The position numbers were made by a program, and so were the translations under genes. This document shows, piece after piece, positions 7,317 through 13,488 of a DNA stretch of 16,048 nt. The notes below the pieces were generated by a model that saw only the letters and a program-made list of their open reading frames with translations, did not search any database and had not been told where the DNA came from. The DNA lies in the NCBI GenBank assembly GCA_034659475.1, contig JAYEHK010000094.1, positions 1 to 16,048 on the forward strand. Direction: 5' to 3'. The stretch's first letter is position 1. Every line of letters starts with the position of its first letter. The DNA is from JAYEHK01 sp034659475 (GTDB lineage Bacteria > Bacillota > Syntrophomonadia > Syntrophomonadales > Syntrophomonadaceae).

Positions 7317-10300
7317 CTATTCATGTGATTCATCCGGTTCTTCTATTACAATCATATCGTCAATATGGTCTCCATCTAAAGCCTCATCAAATTCCCCTTC
7401 TTCTGCTTCAGGCTCAATGGTGTTAGCAACACCTGCACCATGTGTGACGGCTATGTCAGGTAATTCCATCCCTAGTTCGCGGGCTTTTTCGCGCTCATTC
7501 ACATCCAGGTCATAATCTTTTATCTGAATTTCCTGATCATCATGATTCAGAATCCGAACATCGAGGGCCAGACTCTGCAATTCCTTGATCAATACCTTAA
7601 ATCCTTCAGGCACTCCGGGTTCTGGAATGTTATCACCCTTAACAATGGATTCATAGGTTTTTAATCGGCCAACCACGTCATCGGATTTAACAGTCAGCAT
7701 TTCCTGCAACGTGTAAGAGGCACCATATGCTTCAAGGGCCCACACTTCCATCTCGCCGAATCGCTGTCCGCCAAATTGCGCTTTCCCTCCCAGCGGTTGC
7801 TGAGTAACGAGTGAATAGGGGCCAATGGAGCGAGCATGAATCTTGTCATCAACCAGATGAGCCAGTTTTAAGAAATAGGTATAACCTACCGTTACTTCAT
7901 TGTCAAACCGCTCTCCAGTTCGACCATCTCGCAGTATGGCCTTCCCAGTTGGTGGTATACCAGCTTGCTTGCGCATTTCTAAAATATCTTCTTCTGTGGC
8001 TCCGTCAAAAACAGGGGTCGCAATATGCAATCCTAGTTCTTTGGCCACCCACCCCATATGCACCTCGAGAATCTGTCCAATGTTCATACGTGATGGCACG
8101 CCCAATGGGTTCAGAACAATCTGCACCGGTGTTCCATCATCCAGAAATGGCATGTCTTCTTCCGGCAAGACTCTGGATATAACGCCCTTATTTCCATGGC
8201 GACCAGCCATTTTATCCCCCTGAGAAATCTTTCTCTTCTGGGCAATATAAACTCTTACCAGTCGATTTACACCCGGAGGTAATTCATCTCCATTTTCCCT
8301 GGCAAATCGTTTTACTGCGACAATTTTGCCCGCTTGACCATGAGGCACCCGTAACGAAGAATCCCTTACTTCGCGTGCTTTTTCCCCAAAAATAGCGCGC
8401 AAGAGTCGCTCTTCCGGTGTTAATTCCGTTTCTCCTTTTGGTGTTACCTTCCCGACAAGAATATCATCAGGACGGACCTCTGCCCCAACACGAATAACAC
8501 CTGTTTCATCGAGATTCCTCAACATATCCTCTGAAACATTCGGAATATCCCGAGTAATTTCTTCAGGTCCCAGTTTGGTATCTCTTGCCTCACATTCATA
8601 TTCTTCAATATGAATGGAAGTAAATACATCCTCTTTAACCAGCTTTTCAGAAATGAGGATCGCATCTTCGTAGTTGTATCCTTCCCACGTCATATACGCT
8701 ACGAGAATGTTTCTGCCCAGAGCCAGTTCTCCGTTATCTGTACTCGGACCATCCGCAATAATGGTGTCGGCTTCAATTCTTTGTCCAACACGAACAAGTG
8801 GACGCTGATTATAGCACATCCCCTGATTGGAACGTATAAATTTCAAGAGAGGATAGGTCTGTGTACTCCCCTCATCATTTTTGATAATAATTCGCTTTGC
8901 ATCGACGCATTTTACGATGCCAGCTTTTTTACTGACAACGACAGCTCCTGAATCCTTGGCACATTTGTACTCCATACCAGTTCCGACGATCGGTGCTTCC
9001 GCTTTAATAACCGGCACAGCCTGCCGCTGCATGTTTGCTCCCATAAGCGCACGATTCGCATCATCGTTTTCCAAAAACGGAATCAATGATGTAGCAACGC
9101 TAAATACCTGTTTCGGCGAAACATCCATATAGTCCAAACGATTAACCGCTACTTCAAAGATTTCTTCTGCATATCTCGCTTCACTACGTTCATCAATAAA
9201 ATACCCGTTTTCGTCTAACGGCGCATTCGCCTGTGCGATAATAAACTCTTCTTCTTCGTCAGCGGATAAGTATACAATCTTGTCCATGACGCGTTTATTT
9301 TCTTTATCCACCTTACGATATGGGGTTTCAATAAACCCAAAATCATTAACACGTCCGAAGGTTGCCAGGGAACCAATCAGACCTATGTTTGGGCCTTCTG
9401 GCGTTTCAATAGGGCAGATTCTGCCATAATGAGAATGATGAACATCACGCACCTGGAAACCTGCGCGTTCTCTCGTTAAACCACCTGGCCCCAGTGCACT
9501 CAAACGCCTTTTATGGGTTAATTCAGCCAGCGGATTGGTTTGATCCATGAACTGGGAGAGCTGTGAACTGCCAAAAAATTCTTTCACGGCTGCTGTAATA
9601 GGTCGAATATTAATAAGCACCTGTGGGGTCAACGTGTCCACATCATGAATGCTCATTCTTTCGCGAACAACTCTTTCCATCCTTACAAGGCCTGTCCGAA
9701 ACTGATTCTGCAAAAGCTCTCCAATGGAGCGCAACCTACGATTGCCCAGATGATCGATGACATCTGTCTTCCCTTCGCCCCTGATGAGCTTTAATATGTA
9801 CGCAATCGTTGTTGTCATATCTTCAATCGTTAAATAACGGACCTCTACTGGAATCTCGAGTCCAAGTTTCTTGTTAACCTTGTACCTCCCAACCACCGCC
9901 ATGTCATACCGACGGGGATCGAAGAACAGGTTCTTCAGCAATTGTTCGGCCGCATCTTCAGTTGCCATTTCGCCTGGACGAAGACGCCTGTAAAACTCAA
10001 TAAGAGCCTCTTTTTTATTGGTTGTTGTGTCTTTGTCCAAGGTTTTGCAAATGTTTTCATCGTCATTATACAGCTCTAATATTGCCTCGTTGGTTTCATA
10101 GCCAACAGCCCGCAAAAGAACAGATACCGGTATCTTCCTGGTTTTATCAATACGGGTATAGATTACGCCCGCACTGTCCATCTCCAGTTCAAACCAGGCA
10201 CCCCTGTTCGGAATCACGGTTGCACCATATAAGATGTTACCAGCCACGTCATATCGCTCATTAAAATACACACCGGGAGATTTCACCAACTGCGAAACCA

Positions 10301-10694
10301 CAACCCTCTCGGCTCCATTAATAATGAACGTCCCCTTTTCTGTCATCATGGGAAGATCTCCCATATAGACTTCTGATTCCTTGATCTCTCCGCTTTCCTT
10401 ATCAGTAAGACGCACCTTAAGTTTTAAAGGTGACTGATACGAAACATCTCTTTCCTTACACTCTTGAACCGAGTATTTAGGTTCTCCCAGACTATAATCC
10501 AGAAAACCCAGCTCTAGGTGTCCCGCAAAGTCGGAAATCGGAAACACTTCTTTAAGCGCTGTTCGCAAACCCTTTTCCAGAAACCACTCAAACGAACTCA
10601 ATTGAATCTGAATCAAATTCGGTAGTTTGATTACCTCCTCAATGGATGAGAAGCTAAGTCTCTGCGCGCTTCCATATTGTTCCATATGTGCCAT
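7317..10694 (-). CDS. rpoB: DNA-directed RNA polymerase subunit beta
   Basis: Beta forms one pincer of RNA polymerase and part of the active site. The ATG at 10694 is 8 nt after GGGG; the in-frame GTG three codons upstream overlaps this site and is rejected. The product is 1125 residues. The rifampicin pocket GSSQLSQFMDQTNPLAEL is intact, with Asp384, His394 and Ser399 at the main resistance positions. The active-site lysines in QGDKMAGRHGNKGV are 828 and 836. Around residue 280, GRYKVNKKLGLE passes almost directly to the VIDHLGNRRLRS block, whereas Bacillus and Clostridium beta carry about 80-90 more residues there. The tail is strongly acidic. The gene has its own predicted promoter (10834-10862) and a leader of about 130 nt. 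Confidence 0.98.
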   Translation of the reverse strand: MAHMEQYGSAQRLSFSSIEEVIKLPNLIQIQLSSFEWFLEKGLRTALKEVFPISDFAGHLELGFLDYSLGEPKYSVQECKERDVSYQSPLKLKVRLTDKESGEIKESEVYMGDLPMMTEKGTFIINGAERVVVSQLVKSPGVYFNERYDVAGNILYGATVIPNRGAWFELEMDSAGVIYTRIDKTRKIPVSVLLRAVGYETNEAILELYNDDENICKTLDKDTTTNKKEALIEFYRRLRPGEMATEDAAEQLLKNLFFDPRRYDMAVVGRYKVNKKLGLEIPVEVRYLTIEDMTTTIAYILKLIRGEGKTDVIDHLGNRRLRSIGELLQNQFRTGLVRMERVVRERMSIHDVDTLTPQVLINIRPITAAVKEFFGSSQLSQFMDQTNPLAELTHKRRLSALGPGGLTRERAGFQVRDVHHSHYGRICPIETPEGPNIGLIGSLATFGRVNDFGFIETPYRKVDKENKRVMDKIVYLSADEEEEFIIAQANAPLDENGYFIDERSEARYAEEIFEVAVNRLDYMDVSPKQVFSVATSLIPFLENDDANRALMGANMQRQAVPVIKAEAPIVGTGMEYKCAKDSGAVVVSKKAGIVKCVDAKRIIIKNDEGSTQTYPLLKFIRSNQGMCYNQRPLVRVGQRIEADTIIADGPSTDNGELALGRNILVAYMTWEGYNYEDAILISEKLVKEDVFTSIHIEEYECEARDTKLGPEEITRDIPNVSEDMLRNLDETGVIRVGAEVRPDDILVGKVTPKGETELTPEERLLRAIFGEKAREVRDSSLRVPHGQAGKIVAVKRFARENGDELPPGVNRLVRVYIAQKRKISQGDKMAGRHGNKGVISRVLPEEDMPFLDDGTPVQIVLNPLGVPSRMNIGQILEVHMGWVAKELGLHIATPVFDGATEEDILEMRKQAGIPPTGKAILRDGRTGERFDNEVTVGYTYFLKLAHLVDDKIHARSIGPYSLVTQQPLGGKAQFGGQRFGEMEVWALEAYGASYTLQEMLTVKSDDVVGRLKTYESIVKGDNIPEPGVPEGFKVLIKELQSLALDVRILNHDDQEIQIKDYDLDVNEREKARELGMELPDIAVTHGAGVANTIEPEAEEGEFDEALDGDHIDDMIVIEEPDESHE

Positions 10695-10730
10695 TTCGTT
10701 CACCCCTTTAAATAATTCCCAAAAGAGTGA

Positions 10731-10761
10731 AAAGCAAGGCCTAACCCATAAACCTCGCTTT
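10731..10761 (-). promoter_or_regulatory. Leader hairpin upstream of rpoB
   Basis: In the rpoB leader transcript, AAAGCGAGG (10761-10753) can pair with CCTTGCTTT (10739-10731), giving nine pairs including one G-U, with a 13-base loop. It is followed by pyrimidine-rich CACTCTTTT. It could act as a weak attenuator or only as structure near the ribosome-binding site. The U run is interrupted, so termination is not assured. Confidence 0.4.
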
Positions 10762-10797
10762 CTAATTCAATCCTTAAAGTTACAAAAAGCATACGTA

Positions 10798-10830
10798 CAC
10801 TTTGCCATATTTTATCGTTAATGGCAAGTG
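10798..10830 (-). promoter_or_regulatory. Inverted repeat at the predicted 5' end of rpoB mRNA
   Basis: CACTTTGCCAT and ATGGCAAGTG form an inverted repeat with one bulged base and a 12-base loop. The predicted transcription start of the rpoB promoter (near 10827-10830) lies at its upstream edge. The mRNA would therefore begin with a stem-loop of about 10 bp, a form that often protects RNA from 5' end-dependent decay. As DNA it could equally be a repressor site overlapping the initially transcribed region. Confidence 0.5.
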
Positions 10831-10833
10831 TTA

Positions 10834-10862
10834 ATGATATCACAATTGGTTAGTGGGGTCAA
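10834..10862 (-). promoter_or_regulatory. Predicted sigma-A promoter of rpoB-rpoC
   Basis: On the minus strand, a TTGACC -35 box (10857-10862) and a TATCAT -10 box (10834-10839) have a 17-base spacer. A TG one base before the -10 gives the extended -10 form. Both boxes match consensus at 5 of 6 positions. The sequence ATTGTGATA across the upstream edge of the -10 is shared exactly with the predicted rpmG promoter at 15761-15790. This promoter explains how rpoBC can be expressed despite the strong terminator after rplL. Confidence 0.7.
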
Positions 10863-10940
10863 GTTTATATCATATTTATTTTTTAACAGATAATAAATAG
10901 GCCATCCCGTGTAGATGGTGCTGGCACTTCTCTTTTCTTC

Positions 10941-11609
10941 TTAGCCCCTTTCTTCTTCATCCAATAAGCTTAAATCTATGTTTTCGAGAGAGTAGATTTC
11001 GCTAATCATTCGATCCACCTTTTTAAGGCGTCCTACAAAGAAAATAAATATACCTACTAGCCCAAGTACAAGAATACAAATACCTACTAAAAATCCATCT
11101 ACCGTAGTGATTTTGGCCAGCGTATCTTCCGAAAGAAAGTCCTTGCTTTTGTTGTACCGGAAGACTACCGTGTTTTCATCGACTTGTCCTGTTGTGTCTT
11201 TTATAATCCCTGCTACTCGAAGTTTAAAGGTAAATCCCTCTAACTCATTCAGCTGTTTGAACAGCGTGCCAGCGCTCTGTTCATCCACGAAAAAAGTGCT
11301 GGTTGTGGCTAGGATGTAATTGCGCTGATCAATGATCAGTGGCATTCTTTCAGTTTGGACCAGATAATCTTCCCACTTTTCAAAATGCCTGAAATACACA
11401 TAATTATTCCCCTGTTTTTCTACCTTCCACCCGGTGCTTAATTGTAATGGATATTGATCGGGCAGAGATAACTGTTCTGATAGGCTGCCGTCTTCCTGCC
11501 AATCGATCTGCCACTCTACATCAGCACCACATGCTTGTTGGGGTACCCACAGGAACATTGCCCAAAAAGCAATACAAACCAAATACATCGGGAGATGCTT
11601 TCTCATCAT
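10941..11609 (-). CDS. Hypothetical signal-peptide protein with a C-terminal membrane anchor
   Basis: I do not recognise the family. With the chosen start the protein has 222 residues. Three ATG codons are clustered (11615, 11609, 11606); the one at 11609 lies 8 nt after AGAAGGG. Residues about 7-22 form a hydrophobic signal sequence ending near QQACGA. This is not a good lipobox, so type I cleavage near residues 27-30 is more likely. A polar, probably beta-rich outer domain of about 140 residues follows. Then comes one transmembrane helix (about 172-193, GICILVLGLVGIFIFFVG) and a short cytosolic tail rich in acidic residues. The topology resembles DUF3153/LppM-like surface proteins, but I cannot confirm this. 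It sits in the rplL-rpoB gap beside repeats and has its own possible promoter. Confidence 0.8.
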   Translation of the reverse strand: MMRKHLPMYLVCIAFWAMFLWVPQQACGADVEWQIDWQEDGSLSEQLSLPDQYPLQLSTGWKVEKQGNNYVYFRHFEKWEDYLVQTERMPLIIDQRNYILATTSTFFVDEQSAGTLFKQLNELEGFTFKLRVAGIIKDTTGQVDENTVVFRYNKSKDFLSEDTLAKITTVDGFLVGICILVLGLVGIFIFFVGRLKKVDRMISEIYSLENIDLSLLDEEERG

Positions 11610-11644
11610 TATCATTTCCCTTCTTTTTACATTCTATACTTAAT

Positions 11645-11653
11645 TTTATAACA
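11645..11653 (-). promoter_or_regulatory. Possible extended -10 promoter for the membrane-protein gene
   Basis: On the minus strand, TGT precedes TATAAA (11645-11650), an extended -10 with no good -35 box at 17 bases. The predicted RNA start is near 11638, about 29 bases before the chosen ATG. The region is very AT-rich, so a chance match is possible. Confidence 0.35.
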
Positions 11654-11688
11654 TAAATCAGAGAAAATGAGTATGTAAATAAAAATGG

Positions 11689-11802
11689 TTAATTAGAAAA
11701 TAGGTTGAGTATGAGCGGAATTATTAGTTGGATAGTTGGTTAGTTGGTTAGTTGGATAGTTGGTTAGTTGGTTAGTTGGTTAGTTAATTAGTAAGAAAAT
11801 AG
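11689..11802 (+). repeat. Truncated copy of the terminal-inverted-repeat element (left arm)
   Basis: This copy begins with TTAATTAGAAAATAGGTTGA, the same terminal sequence as the complete element at 12120-12282 but in the opposite orientation. It continues through a GAGTATGAGCGGAATTA segment and an octamer array, and ends with TTAGTAAGAAAATAG. The final inverted terminus seen in the complete copy is missing: the sequence changes abruptly into the decamer field at 11801. Together the two copies form an inverted repeat with arms of about 110-140 bp enclosing about 340 bp. Confidence 0.8.
11726..11791 (+). repeat. Octamer tandem array AGTTGGNN (8 units)
   Basis: There are eight consecutive 8-base units: AGTTGGAT, AGTTGGTT twice, AGTTGGAT, AGTTGGTT three times, then a degenerate AGTTAATT. 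The only variable positions in the good units are the last two bases. No ribosome-binding site or open frame makes this coding. Confidence 0.9.
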
Positions 11803-12013
11803 ACGCAGATTTCGCTGATTTATATGATTTACGCTGATTCTTTTAATAGACACACCCTAACGGGTACCACTGATGTTCCCTATCGGTCACCTTTAATAGG
11901 ACGCTGATACTCCCTACGGTCGTTTTGAAGGATGCGGATCTACACAGATTTTTTGTAGATAATAACGTTGAATAGACGCGGACTAACGCAGACTTTCCGG
12001 ACTTACGCAGACC
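11801..12013. repeat. Field of degenerate ACGCWGATT-like decamers
   Basis: About ten imperfect copies of a core such as GACGCAGATT, TACGCTGATT, GATGCGGATC, AACGCAGACT and TTACGCAGACC are scattered here. Interspersed are CCCTAACGGGTACC, CCCTATCGGTCACC and CCCTACGGTCG segments that look like variants of one another. No coding frame or conserved structure is evident. Similar ACGCAGATT-like intergenic repeats occur in many bacterial genomes, as far as I recall; their origin is unclear. Confidence 0.6.
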
Positions 12014-12025
12014 TTTTTTTGTAAG

Positions 12026-12078
12026 GAGTCAGGGGTTAGAAGTAAGGGCAATGCCTGGCGCATAGCACCTGACCCCTA
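12026..12078. repeat. REP-like hairpin with AGGGGTTAG / CTGACCCCT arms
   Basis: GTCAGGGGTTAG near 12028-12039 and CTGACCCCTAACCC near 12069-12082 can form a nine-pair stem with one G-U. Inside is a second short stem, ATGC with GCAT, around CTGGC. The GGGGTCAG core of the right arm (read on the minus strand) is the same as the arm ends of the inverted repeat at 3621-3704. Confidence 0.55.
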
Positions 12079-12119
12079 ACCCATTTTCATAAGTGGTTGT
12101 GCCCTGCAGCCATGGGTGG

Positions 12120-12282
12120 TTAATTAGAAAATAGGTTAAATTTAACCTATTCTCTTACTAACCCACTTCAACGTTCCAACTGTCCAACTAACCAACTAAC
12201 CAACTTTCCAACTAACCAACTGTCCAACTAACCAACTGTCCAACTACTAATTCCGCTTATACTCAACCTATTTTCTAATTAA
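12120..12282 (-). mobile_element. 163-bp MITE-like element with perfect 18-bp terminal inverted repeats
   Basis: The element starts with TTAATTAGAAAATAGGTT (12120-12137) and ends with its exact reverse complement AACCTATTTTCTAATTAA (12265-12282). It contains a nine-unit octamer array and encodes nothing. Small size, perfect termini, no coding capacity and a second partial copy nearby (11689-11802) fit a miniature inverted-repeat element or a palindromic intergenic repeat family. I do not see a convincing target-site duplication. The 20 bases GGTTAATTAGAAAATAGGTT at 12118 are also found unchanged at 11687. Mobilisation is an inference. Confidence 0.6.
12174..12245 (-). repeat. Octamer tandem array AGTTGGNN (9 units)
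   Basis: Read on the minus strand, nine 8-base units run AGTTGGAC, AGTTGGTT, AGTTGGAC, AGTTGGTT, AGTTGGAA, AGTTGGTT, AGTTGGTT, AGTTGGAC and AGTTGGAA. A tenth degenerate unit, CGTTGAAG, follows. This is the counterpart of the array at 11726-11791 and has more variation in the last base of each unit. Confidence 0.9.
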
Positions 12283-12300
12283 TCAATATTCAATACTATA

Positions 12301-12333
12301 AATAAGGCTCGGGATTTTATCCCGAGCCTTATT
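12301..12333 (-). terminator. Intrinsic terminator after rplL
   Basis: AATAAGGCTCGGGAT pairs perfectly with ATCCCGAGCCTTATT around a three-base loop, giving a 15-bp stem with a GC-rich centre. It begins 15 bases after the rplL stop codon and ends the rpmG-to-rplL transcript. The A/T-rich stem ends provide tracts on both sides, so it may work in both directions. It separates the ribosomal-protein genes from the membrane-protein gene and rpoBC. Confidence 0.85.
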
Positions 12334-12348
12334 GTTTTACAAAGATTA

Positions 12349-12717
12349 TTATTTAACTTCGACGCCTGCTCCGGCTTCTTCGAGTTTGGCTTTAAGTTCT
12401 GCAGCTTCATCTTTGGATATTTTTTCCTTAACAGCTTTGGGTGCTTCGTCAACCACTGCTTTGGCTTCTTTCAGTCCCAGACCAGTGATTTCTCTAACAA
12501 CTTTGATAACGTTGATCTTCTTTTCTCCAGCAGATGTTAAGATAACATCAAACTCTGTTTGTTCTTCTACTTCAGCAGCGGCAACAGGTGCTGCAGCAAC
12601 AGCTACCGGCGCAGCTGCACTAACCCCAAATTCTTCTTCCAATGCTTTAACCAGTTCGGACAGTTCCAAAACGGTTAACTCTTTAACAATATCAATAACT
12701 TCCTGTACTTTACTCAT
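12349..12717 (-). CDS. rplL: 50S ribosomal protein L7/L12
   Basis: L7/L12 forms the mobile stalk dimers that recruit and stimulate translational GTPases. The product is 122 residues, standard length. Residues 1-30 are the dimerising helical N-terminal domain. An Ala/Pro/Val-rich hinge spans about 33-50. The C-terminal factor-binding domain starts at EFDVILTSAGEKKINVIKVV and contains GLGLKEAKAVVD. The start MSKVQEV is preceded by GGGAGG (GGAGG at 12726-12730, 8 nt spacing). An ATG eight codons further upstream lies before that site and is rejected. The gene is 42 bases downstream of rplJ, and a strong terminator follows. Confidence 0.98.
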   Translation of the reverse strand: MSKVQEVIDIVKELTVLELSELVKALEEEFGVSAAAPVAVAAAPVAAAEVEEQTEFDVILTSAGEKKINVIKVVREITGLGLKEAKAVVDEAPKAVKEKISKDEAAELKAKLEEAGAGVEVK

Positions 12718-12759
12718 GAAGATAACCTCCCAAATTTTCATTTTTTTATTTCTTAGTGA

Positions 12760-13281
12760 TTAGCTAGCTTTTTGTTCTTTGATTTGATCAAGCACTCTGA
12801 CGAAACCAGTAATATTGGCATCCAAAACGCGAACAAAAGAGGTAATAGGCGCCTGCATCGTTCCCAGTACAGTCGCAATAAGGACTTCTCTGGATGGCAG
12901 CTCGGCTAGGGCTTTGAGTTTATCAGCAGATACTTCCTGCCCTTCTAAGATCCCAACTTTAATTTCCAAGTTTTTATGGGTTTTGGCAAAGTCGAATAGT
13001 ACTTTTGCTGGCCCAACCGGATCTTCATTGCTAAAGACAACGGCATTTGGCCCAACAATTTGTTCCACCATGTTTTCATGATCGGTCTGCTTAAAGGCAA
13101 AACCCAGCATGGTGTTTTTTAAAACTTTGAACTCTACACCGGGTTGACGAAGTTTCGTTCTCAACTCTGTCATTTCGTCAACAGTAAGTCCTCTGTAATC
13201 AGTGAAAACGACCAGTGTGGCTGCTTCAAGCTTTTCTTTTATGGACTCAACAATTATTTTCTTTTGATCTATTTTTGGCAT
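12760..13281 (-). CDS. rplJ: 50S ribosomal protein L10
   Basis: L10 anchors the L7/L12 dimers to 23S rRNA at the stalk base. In bacteria the L10-L12 complex also represses its own operon by binding the rplJ leader. The product is 173 residues, typical length. The N-terminal globular domain contains VVFTDYRGLTVDEMTELR. The C-terminal helix that holds L12 dimers shows two near-identical segments, ITSFVRVLDAN and ITGFVRVLDQI. The ATG at 13281 is preceded by GGGGGTG at 8 nt. A 207-base leader with conserved RNA structure and an attenuator separates it from rplA. Confidence 0.98.
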   Translation of the reverse strand: MPKIDQKKIIVESIKEKLEAATLVVFTDYRGLTVDEMTELRTKLRQPGVEFKVLKNTMLGFAFKQTDHENMVEQIVGPNAVVFSNEDPVGPAKVLFDFAKTHKNLEIKVGILEGQEVSADKLKALAELPSREVLIATVLGTMQAPITSFVRVLDANITGFVRVLDQIKEQKAS

Positions 13282-13324
13282 TCATTTTTCACCCCCTTCA
13301 CGGAATACATGACTGGCACGGACA

Positions 13325-13360
13325 GCAAAAAAGCCTCCGCAGACAGCTCATGCAGAGGCT
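13325..13360 (-). terminator. Intrinsic attenuator in the rplJ leader
   Basis: On the minus strand, AGCCTCTGCA pairs with TGCGGAGGCT around a GAGCTGTC-type loop and is followed directly by TTTTTT (13332-13327). This is a classical intrinsic terminator placed about 45 bases before the rplJ start codon, downstream of the L10 leader structure. It suggests transcriptional attenuation of rplJ-rplL in addition to translational control. Confidence 0.8.
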
Positions 13361-13453
13361 GGTAACACCTTCATCATTATCTTTCCAAAAGGTTGTTATC
13401 TCAAAAACCTCAAGCAGGCATTTTTTAAGGTACCTCGTCCACCGGCTGTCTAC
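13361..13453 (-). ncRNA. L10 leader (ribosomal protein autoregulatory RNA)
   Basis: The rplA-rplJ gap contains the conserved landmarks of the Gram-positive L10 leader: GTAGACAGCCGGTGG, followed by CCTGCTTGAGGTTTTTGAGA, whose CCTGC can pair with GCCGG-side bases. A following hairpin pairs GATAACAACCTT with AAGGTGTTACC (13361-13400). Immediately after it comes the attenuator at 13325-13360. By analogy with known L10 leaders, L10 bound to L12 dimers would recognise the kinked stem and reduce rplJL expression. The exact fold was drawn by eye. Confidence 0.75.
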
Positions 13454-13488
13454 AGTTTCTATTTTCTTTTTTCGTGCTTAATTATATA

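Noticed and set aside
10847..10862. GGTTAGTGGGGTCAAG near the rpoB -35 box looked like a fragment of the GGGGTCAG repeats
   Set aside because: The match is only seven to eight bases without a partner arm, which is too short to claim that a repeat donated the promoter.
10880..10940. Possible terminator after the membrane-protein gene (CCATC/GATGG stem)
   Set aside because: The stem has only five pairs and the following tract is CCTATTTATT rather than a U run, so it is too weak to call.
11690..12290. CRISPR array, suggested by the regular short repeats
   Set aside because: The repeat unit is 8 bases with no spacers, and there are no cas genes nearby; it is a simple tandem array inside an inverted-repeat element.
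12332..12763. Plus-strand open frame rich in Ser/Ala/Thr opposite rplL
   Set aside because: The low-complexity sequence is the mirror of the Ala-rich L7/L12 hinge and Lys/Glu-rich domain; it also crosses the terminator hairpin.
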